10,845 nucleotides of DNA from Paenibacillus sp. UBA6285 (GTDB taxonomy: Bacteria > Bacillota > Bacilli > Paenibacillales > Paenibacillaceae). This document shows, piece by piece, positions 6,389 to 10,845 of this stretch. Location: NCBI GenBank assembly GCA_002438345.1, contig DJUJ01000056.1, positions 1,794 to 12,638 on the forward strand. The letters are read 5' to 3'. Numbering within the stretch: position 1 is the first letter of the stretch; each line of letters begins with the position of its first letter. Below the pieces are notes generated by a model. It ran no database searches. It saw only the letters and a list, made by a program, of their open reading frames with translations, and had not been told where the DNA came from. The translations under genes and the position numbers were made by a program.

Positions 6389-7054
6389 ATGATTAACGGG
6401 ATTTGGCTAGGGATGATCATCATCGGTTTTCTATTCGCCGCCGTTAACGGCAGAATGGACGAATTTACAGCCGCCGTATTCGACGGAGCCAAAAGTGGGG
6501 TTACAGTAAGTTTTGGTTTAATAAGTGTGCTTGTGTTCTGGCTTGGAATCATGCGGATCGCGGAAGATGCTGGTTTGCTTAAGAAAATAGCCAAGATACT
6601 TGGCCCTATTGTATCCTTTCTTTTTCCAGATGTGCCGAAAGGGCATCCTGCGATCGGATATATTCTCTCCAACATGAGCGCTAATCTGCTTGGACTCGGC
6701 AATGCGGCTACTCCTATGGGCATCAAGGCGATGCAGGAGCTGCAGAAGCTCAACCCGGATAAAGAAACGGCTACGCCAGCCATGTGTACCTTGCTTGCGC
6801 TTAACACAGCAAGCATTACGCTTATCCCTGCCACACTAATTGCGATCCGATTAAATTACAATTCGACAGATCCTGCGGGTATAGTAGGCACAACTCTTGC
6901 CGCAACGGCTGTTGCGACCCTTGCGGCGATTGCGGCTGATCGATTTTTCCGAAGGATGTCTTTGCTTCGCAAACCTCCAAAGCCGCCATCAGCAAAGTCT
7001 GGTTCTGCCCCATTGGTGAAGACATCGTTGACTAATTCTTCTTTGAAAGGGTGA
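6389..7054 (+). CDS. spmA: Spore maturation protein A (SpmA)
   Basis: SpmA is a polytopic membrane protein of the nucleoside-recognition 'Gate' family; with SpmB it is needed for full dehydration of the spore core. The 221-residue product has hydrophobic segments at about 5-20, 38-55, 135-152 and 162-182 and the family signature GLGNAATPMGIKAM (GNAATP at 104-109). About 35 residues after the last membrane segment form a basic, proline/serine-rich tail. I recall B. subtilis SpmA as about 196 residues, so this tail looks like an extension. The ATG at 6389 is preceded by GGGAGG (6376-6381) at seven bases. spmB follows after seven bases. Confidence 0.94.
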   Translation: MINGIWLGMIIIGFLFAAVNGRMDEFTAAVFDGAKSGVTVSFGLISVLVFWLGIMRIAEDAGLLKKIAKILGPIVSFLFPDVPKGHPAIGYILSNMSANLLGLGNAATPMGIKAMQELQKLNPDKETATPAMCTLLALNTASITLIPATLIAIRLNYNSTDPAGIVGTTLAATAVATLAAIAADRFFRRMSLLRKPPKPPSAKSGSAPLVKTSLTNSSLKG

Positions 7055-7061
7055 GCATGAC

Positions 7062-7595
7062 TTGTACCAGTTAATCAGTCTCATATCGGCATGGGCGATT
7101 CCGGTCATGATTACGTTCATCCCGCTCTATGCTTTTACGCGTAAAGTCCCAGTATATGAGTCATTTGTTGAAGGGGCAAAGGACGGATTTGGTACGGCAA
7201 TCGCGATTATTCCTCATCTTGTGGGGATGCTTGTAGCGATCAGCGTCTTTCGCGCATCGGGTGCACTCGACTTCCTAATGGGATTCATAGCCCCTGCCTT
7301 GCAGGGGCTTGGTGTACCTCCAGAAGTACTGCCACTCGGCCTTCTACGGCCTCTTACAGGCACTGGATCGCTTGCCTATACCACGGATCTGATTCGCGTT
7401 CATGGCCCGGATTCTCTAATCGGCATGATTGCCTCCACTATACAGGGCAGCACGGATACAACACTCTATGTATTAACGGTTTATTTTGGAGCGGTAGGTG
7501 TACGTAACGGCCGTTATGCACTTAAGGTAGGTCTCATCTCCGATGTTATTGGCTTCGTCGCCGCGATCGCGGTCTGCCTGCTGCTTTTTGGGTAG
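7062..7595 (+). CDS. spmB: Spore maturation protein B (SpmB)
   Basis: SpmB is the partner of SpmA in spore core dehydration and belongs to the same 'Gate' membrane family. The 177-residue protein has hydrophobic segments at about 4-25, 44-65 and 150-175 and the conserved STDTT at 130-134 followed by LYVLTVYFGAVG. The start is TTG 7062: AGGGTGA at 7048-7054, overlapping the spmA stop, lies seven bases upstream, and the nearby ATG at 7057 opens a frame that stops within six codons. Use of TTG and an SD overlapping the spmA stop suggests coupled, stoichiometric translation. Confidence 0.93.
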   Translation: MYQLISLISAWAIPVMITFIPLYAFTRKVPVYESFVEGAKDGFGTAIAIIPHLVGMLVAISVFRASGALDFLMGFIAPALQGLGVPPEVLPLGLLRPLTGTGSLAYTTDLIRVHGPDSLIGMIASTIQGSTDTTLYVLTVYFGAVGVRNGRYALKVGLISDVIGFVAAIAVCLLLFG

Positions 7596-7612
7596 GAGGC
7601 GTCACCCCCTCT

Positions 7613-7652
7613 CCTTCCTCGACATATGCTATTGCAGCAATGTGGAGGGAGG
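7613..7652 (+). promoter_or_regulatory. Hairpin burying the SD of the amidase-like gene
   Basis: CCTTCCTC (7613-7620) pairs with GAGGGAGG (7645-7652), ACAT (7622-7625) with ATGT (7640-7643), and TGCT (7627-7630) with AGCA (7636-7639), around the loop ATTGC. That is 16 pairs with one wobble, one G-G mismatch and one bulged A. The 3' arm contains the SD of the gene starting at 7662. No T-run follows, so it is not a terminator. A translational switch is inferred; the pairing itself is plain in the sequence. Confidence 0.6.
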
Positions 7653-7661
7653 CAATCCGCT

Positions 7662-8006
7662 ATGAACTATAAAGGTTTCATTCTGCATCAGTCTCGCTGT
7701 ACTTCCATTAACGGCAAAGGTTTTGATTTCTGGGTTGGAGTGGATGGAGCCATTTATGCAGCGCCGCTGCTGACCGATCCGGAGTATATTCACATTTGCT
7801 TGGAAGGTGATTTCAGCAGGGAAGATGGTATTCCTCCATTATCTGGAAGGAAAGGACAGCTATTTGCTACGGGTAAACTCATTCTAGAACTGGTTGAGCG
7901 TTACCAAATCTCCCCTTTAATCATCGAACCCCACAATAATTACTGCCCAGGAACATTTTTTCCATGGAATGAACTTGTGATTTATCCCTCTGATGGTTAT
8001 CATTAA
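7662..8006 (+). CDS. Small amidase_2-fold (N-acetylmuramoyl-L-alanine amidase-like) protein
   Basis: The 114-residue protein matches by eye the T7-lysozyme/PGRP fold: FILHQS near the start, WVGVDGAIY, IHICLEGDFS, a central helix ending ERYQIS, and EPHNNYCPGTFFPW. The expected zinc ligands H9, H91 and C95 are present. The segment after H9 is much shorter than in T7 lysozyme, and the positions I would align with its catalytic Tyr46 and Lys128 are not Tyr/Lys. There is no signal peptide or membrane segment, so it is cytosolic unless exported otherwise. ATG 7662 has GGAGG (7644-7652 region) nine bases upstream; an in-frame ATG at 7626 lies inside the SD hairpin. Lying between spmB and rluB, it may belong to the sigma-E transcript. 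Enzyme or peptidoglycan-binding role is open. Confidence 0.75.
   Translation: MNYKGFILHQSRCTSINGKGFDFWVGVDGAIYAAPLLTDPEYIHICLEGDFSREDGIPPLSGRKGQLFATGKLILELVERYQISPLIIEPHNNYCPGTFFPWNELVIYPSDGYH
7975..8003 (+). promoter_or_regulatory. Candidate sigma-A promoter for rluB inside the upstream gene
   Basis: TTGTGA (7975-7980) and TATCAT (7998-8003) are spaced 17 bp apart, fitting four and five of six consensus positions. Initiation near 8010 would fall at the rluB SD, giving a very short leader. An alternative, TTGAGC (7894-7899) with TTTAAT (7916-7921) at 16 bp, would give a longer leader. rluB is a housekeeping gene, so some vegetative promoter upstream is expected. Neither match is decisive. 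Confidence 0.25.
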
Positions 8007-8026
8007 TCTGAGGTGACTAGTCGAAA

Positions 8027-8785
8027 ATGGAAAGATTACAGAAAATTTTGGCGCAGGCCGGTGTGGCGTCCAGACGTAAGTGTGAAGAAATGATTTTGGC
8101 CGGTAAAGTGGAAGTCAACGGGGAACTTGTAACTACGCTTGGCACGAAGGTGGACCCCGCAACAGATATTATTAAAGTCTCCGGTAGATTGATCCGGGGC
8201 GAGAACAAAATCTACATTATGTTCAACAAACCTAAAGGAGTGATTACAAGTGCTTCCGATCCAAAGGGTCGTAAGGTTGTAACAGACTACCTTAAAGGAA
8301 TTACAGAACGGGTTTACCCTGTAGGCCGTCTGGATTACGATACTGAAGGATTGCTGCTCTTAACAAATGATGGAGATTTTGCTAACTTGCTTACCCATCC
8401 TAAGCATCATGTACCTAAGACGTATCATGCTACGGTCAAGGGTATACCGCACGGTACTGCACTGGACAAGCTAAAGGCCGGGATCAAGCTGGAAGATGGC
8501 ATGACAGCGCCTGCGGAAGTTGAGTACAAAGATATTGATGAAGTGAATAAAGAAGCGGTAATCAGCATTACGATTCACGAAGGACGTAACCGTCAGGTAC
8601 GACGCATGTTTGATGCGATTTCACACCCCGTCATCCGTCTGAAGCGGATTTCATTCGGGGATATTATGCTGCAAAATCTTAAACGTGGATCCTACCGTCA
8701 TTTGACCAAAGATGAAATTAACCATCTACAACAAATAGCTAAAGCAGGATTGCTCAAAGAAAGAACTCCACGTAAAGAGTCATAA
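8027..8785 (+). CDS. rluB: 23S rRNA pseudouridine synthase (RluB family)
   Basis: This enzyme converts one uridine of the 23S rRNA peptidyl-transferase region (E. coli position 2605 for RluB) to pseudouridine. The 252-residue protein starts with an S4 RNA-binding domain (about 1-60: MERLQKILAQAGVASRRKCEE, VNGE). The RsuA/RluB catalytic domain follows, with GRLDYDTEGL at 100-109 containing the nucleophile D103, and GRNRQVRRM at 186-194. The ATG at 8027 has GAGGTGA at 8010-8016, ten bases upstream and just after the stop of the preceding gene. Its place between spmB and resA is the same as for ypuL/rluB in B. subtilis, apart from the extra small gene. No T-run terminator follows; transcripts may continue into resA. 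Confidence 0.93.
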   Translation: MERLQKILAQAGVASRRKCEEMILAGKVEVNGELVTTLGTKVDPATDIIKVSGRLIRGENKIYIMFNKPKGVITSASDPKGRKVVTDYLKGITERVYPVGRLDYDTEGLLLLTNDGDFANLLTHPKHHVPKTYHATVKGIPHGTALDKLKAGIKLEDGMTAPAEVEYKDIDEVNKEAVISITIHEGRNRQVRRMFDAISHPVIRLKRISFGDIMLQNLKRGSYRHLTKDEINHLQQIAKAGLLKERTPRKES

Positions 8786-8796
8786 AGACACAGAAT

Positions 8797-8805
8797 ATTC
8801 ACAAT
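8797..8805 (-). promoter_or_regulatory. ResD-box-like sequence upstream of resA
   Basis: On the minus strand this reads ATTGTGAAT, eight of nine positions of the ResD-type box TTTGTGAAT as I recall it. It is centred about 47 bases before the predicted resA start point, where an activator could replace the poor -35. A second TGTGAA core (minus strand, 8854-8859) lies just downstream of the start point. Known biology: the ResDE two-component system activates resABC. The site itself is inferred. Confidence 0.35.
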
Positions 8806-8902
8806 TAAACCCCCTAATGCTGTGACGAAATTCGCTATAATGTTCATAGGATGTTCACACCTTACAACATAAGTATGAGTTGCGTCACAGAAGGGGGCTT
8901 TA
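8806..8902 (+). promoter_or_regulatory. Long imperfect inverted repeat sequestering the resA SD
   Basis: Pairs run from the outside in: TAAA 8806-8809 with TTTA 8899-8902, CCCCC 8810-8814 with GGGGG 8893-8897, CTGTGACG 8820-8827 with CGTCACAG 8883-8890, and AATTCG 8829-8834 with TGAGTT 8876-8881 (two wobbles). That gives 23 pairs, broken by a bulged C, a small internal loop and one mismatch. GGGGG is the resA SD. The loop (8835-8875) contains the TATAAT box. Only RNA started upstream of about 8806 can form it. Confidence 0.6.
8836..8841 (+). promoter_or_regulatory. -10 box of the probable resA promoter
   Basis: A perfect TATAAT stands 70 bases before the resA start. The hexamer 17 bases upstream (CCTAAT, 8813-8818) and its neighbours at 16 or 18 bp bear no likeness to TTGACA, and there is no TG extension. 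That pattern fits an activator-dependent sigma-A promoter. Transcription would start near 8848, giving a leader of about 58 bases. Two direct ATGTTCA copies, 11 bp apart (8840-8846 and 8851-8857), flank the start point. Confidence 0.6.
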
Positions 8903-8905
8903 CAT

Positions 8906-9427
8906 GTGGGTAAAGCGAGAAAACCAATTCAAATCGTAATTCTGTTTCTAATCGTTCTAGTGGGTGGTTATGCAATCGGCTCCTCTGTATTTGGAGGAAG
9001 CGGAAAACCAGAAGAAGGTAGTAAAGCGCCTTCCATTGATTTGCTAGGTCTAGATGGCGTCGGGCATACGTTAGACGAGTATAAGGGCAAGGCTATTGTG
9101 CTGAATTTCTGGGGCTCATGGTGCACACCTTGTGTAAAAGAAATGCCGGCTCTCCAAGCTCAATGGGAGAAATGGAAGGACAAGGATGTAGTTGTTATTG
9201 GAATCAATGTAGGTGAAGATCAGATGACTGTCGAGAATTTCGTGAAACAAGTCGACATTGATTTTCCGATTTTGATGGACACGGGACGAGACGCCGTGCG
9301 AAGTTATGGTATTTCTCCGCTGCCAACTACCTTCTTTATTAATGCAAAGGGTAAAATTGACAACATTCATATTGGCCAGCTTGATTTAGATTCACTAGAT
9401 GATCAAATTGGGAAGCTGGTGGATTGA
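8906..9427 (+). CDS. resA: Thiol-disulfide oxidoreductase ResA (cytochrome c maturation)
   Basis: ResA is a membrane-tethered thioredoxin-like protein on the outer face of the membrane that reduces the haem-binding CXXC cysteines of apocytochrome c so that ResBC can attach haem. The 173-residue product has an N-terminal membrane anchor at about 8-29, then a thioredoxin fold with active site WCTPC (C73, C76), conserved E79, and the cis-proline P140 in PLPTTFF. B. subtilis ResA has CEPC, so the middle residue differs. The GTG at 8906 is chosen because GGGGG (8893-8897) lies eight bases upstream; the ATG at 8904 is in another frame that stops quickly. Its stop overlaps the resB start by one base. 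Confidence 0.95.
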   Translation: MGKARKPIQIVILFLIVLVGGYAIGSSVFGGSGKPEEGSKAPSIDLLGLDGVGHTLDEYKGKAIVLNFWGSWCTPCVKEMPALQAQWEKWKDKDVVVIGINVGEDQMTVENFVKQVDIDFPILMDTGRDAVRSYGISPLPTTFFINAKGKIDNIHIGQLDLDSLDDQIGKLVD

Positions 9428-10845
9428 TGAGTGAACGCGAGGCTTTTATAACCAATACCAAATGTGAATGCGGCCACCAGAACCCTGTAGGGACTGTTCT
9501 ATGTGAAGCATGCGGGAAGCCGCTTGGCAAAGAATCGGACTGGGGCGATAATCTGGAAATGCGTTATGATGGTGTAGCCCGCCGTTCTCAGCGCGTTAAT
9601 CCGAGCATTATTGATCGAGTTTGGAACTTTTTTTCTTCCGTCAAAATAGCGATCTATCTGATCGTATTGACACTGTTAGGCTCTATGCTGGGGACAATTT
9701 TCCCTCAGGAGAGTACTTTCCTTAATATTGATGCATCGAGTTATTACAAGCAGGAGTATGGAACAGCTGGAGACATTTACTATAAACTTGGACTTTCACA
9801 TACATACGAATCCTGGTGGTTTGTGACTCTACTCGTAATGATTGGCGCTTCACTTGTCATTTGTAGTTTAGACCGAGTACTTCCCCTATATAAAGCATTA
9901 ACTAGGCAGAAGATTCGAAAACATCGTCAGTTCTTAACCCGGCAAAAGGCCGTGCTAGTCACTGAAGTGCAAGAAGAACCAGAAGCTTGGGTTGCTCGGG
10001 TGGTGCAGCCTATGCGTAAAAAAGGCTACCGAGTCAAGACAGAAGGAGGAGCTCTGCTAGCAGAGAAACACCGCTTTAGCCGCTGGGGGCCTTACGTAAT
10101 ACATATTGGTTTGATTATTTTTCTACTTGCTGTACTGGCAAGAGGATTGCCGGGACTCAACATGGATCAGCATCTTGCCTTCCCGCAAGGTGAGATTACA
10201 CAGATTCCGGATACTACCTACTATTTAAAAAATGAGAAATTCACCGTAGAGTTTTATACAGATGATGAGATGCCTGAGGAGTTTCGTGGTAAAAAAATCC
10301 TTCCGAAATTATTCCAAACTAAAGCAGTGCTATATAAATGTACCGCGGATTGCGGAGATCCTACTAAGGAGCCGCAGCTTACCGAGGTGACAACGCATGA
10401 TATCCAAGTACACTCACCTTTGGATTATAAAGGATTGAAAGCGTATCAGTTTGATTATGATTTAACGCCTGTGCTGCGTTCAGTACAGCCTGCACTTAAG
10501 AATTCCACGACCGGGGAGACGTACGGTAAATTCAAACTGGACATGAAGAATCCGCAGCGTACAATTACAGCGGGGCCTTATACATTGACTTTAAAAGAGA
10601 AGTATATGGATTTTGGACTAAATGAGGATGGGCATCCGATATCCAAGTCGCCTTATCCAAATGCACCTGCATTTTTGTTCTTGATTCAAGGTCCAGATTT
10701 GCCAGCGGAAGGTCAGCAGTATTTCTATTTTCCTAAGCAGGTAGATAAGACTCAGTTTCAGCAGGTAGCGATTAACGATAAGCTTGGTGGCAGCAGCAGA
10801 TTTCTTGAGCTTGAAGTGGACAACATGAGCGATGTTGATTTTTCG
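9427..10845 (+). CDS. resB: Cytochrome c biogenesis protein ResB (partial, 3' end cut off)
   Basis: ResB forms with ResC the system II haem transport and cytochrome c synthase complex in the membrane. The open frame starts at ATG 9427, overlapping the resA stop as TGATG, and runs through the right edge for 473 codons; the Bacillus protein is about 540. A cytosolic zinc-ribbon-like N terminus carries C13, C15, C26 and C29 (CECGHQN...CEACGK). Membrane segments follow at about 72-92, 131-148 and 223-238, the last with H226 in YVIHIGLIIF. A large extracytoplasmic domain fills the rest; the final membrane segment is outside. Landmarks FPQES, ICSLDRVLPLY and AEKHRFSRWGPY fit ResB. The one-base overlap indicates translational coupling with resA. 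Confidence 0.95.
   Translation, partial: MSEREAFITNTKCECGHQNPVGTVLCEACGKPLGKESDWGDNLEMRYDGVARRSQRVNPSIIDRVWNFFSSVKIAIYLIVLTLLGSMLGTIFPQESTFLNIDASSYYKQEYGTAGDIYYKLGLSHTYESWWFVTLLVMIGASLVICSLDRVLPLYKALTRQKIRKHRQFLTRQKAVLVTEVQEEPEAWVARVVQPMRKKGYRVKTEGGALLAEKHRFSRWGPYVIHIGLIIFLLAVLARGLPGLNMDQHLAFPQGEITQIPDTTYYLKNEKFTVEFYTDDEMPEEFRGKKILPKLFQTKAVLYKCTADCGDPTKEPQLTEVTTHDIQVHSPLDYKGLKAYQFDYDLTPVLRSVQPALKNSTTGETYGKFKLDMKNPQRTITAGPYTLTLKEKYMDFGLNEDGHPISKSPYPNAPAFLFLIQGPDLPAEGQQYFYFPKQVDKTQFQQVAINDKLGGSSRFLELEVDNMSDVDFS

Noticed and set aside
6295..6834. 179-codon open frame on the minus strand across the end of dacB and spmA
   Set aside because: Long but antisense to spmA, whose alanine/leucine-rich codons readily leave the opposite strand open; no SD or family resemblance.
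8883..8902. The resA repeat as an intrinsic terminator of rluB
   Set aside because: The 3' arm is followed by CATGTGGG rather than a U-run, and the loop is 41 bases long.

Overview
The window looks like chromosomal core DNA of a spore-forming, low-to-mid GC Bacillota, most likely a Paenibacillus or close relative. The evidence is the set of endospore genes (ytfJ/gerW, dacB, spmA, spmB), the Gram-positive gene order scpAB ... dacB-spmAB-rluB-resAB, strong Shine-Dalgarno (SD) sites with some GTG/TTG starts, and protein sequences that resemble Bacillus homologues throughout. All genes are on the plus strand, tightly packed, and both window ends cut through a gene. I see no mobile element, CRISPR array, tRNA or rRNA.

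Layout. (1) 1-2015: the 3' end of a riboflavin operon, with the last 24 codons of ribE, then ribBA and ribH, closed by a strong intrinsic terminator at 1979-2015. (2) 2032-3478: scpA and scpB, which overlap and encode the non-SMC subunits of the chromosome condensation complex, then a strong terminator. (3) 3579-4952: a DUF2953 membrane protein (ytfI-like) and the spore protein ytfJ/gerW, with a possible forespore promoter in front and a terminator behind. (4) 5060-8006: a sporulation unit with a very good sigma-E-type promoter, dacB (cortex D,D-carboxypeptidase), spmA, spmB and a small cytosolic-looking amidase_2-fold protein. (5) 8027-8785: rluB (23S rRNA pseudouridine synthase). (6) 8836-10845: the start of the cytochrome c maturation operon, resA and most of resB.

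How the parts relate. Blocks 3 and 4 place a probable forespore unit next to a mother-cell unit, separated by a terminator and an 11-bp inverted repeat. Both concern spore construction: GerW-family protein in the forespore, cortex trimming by DacB, and SpmA/SpmB needed for core dehydration. Housekeeping blocks (riboflavin, condensin, rRNA modification, cytochrome c maturation) lie on either side.

Most interesting signals. No wholly new multi-gene system is evident. The points worth a second look are mainly regulatory: an imperfect stem of about 23 bp that buries the resA SD only in transcripts entering from rluB, with the resA -10 box in its loop; a 16-bp hairpin that buries the SD of the small amidase-like gene; a terminator whose T-run ends four bases before the scpA SD, leaving no room for a promoter; and the compact amidase_2-fold protein itself, which keeps the three expected zinc ligands but appears to lack other catalytic positions.
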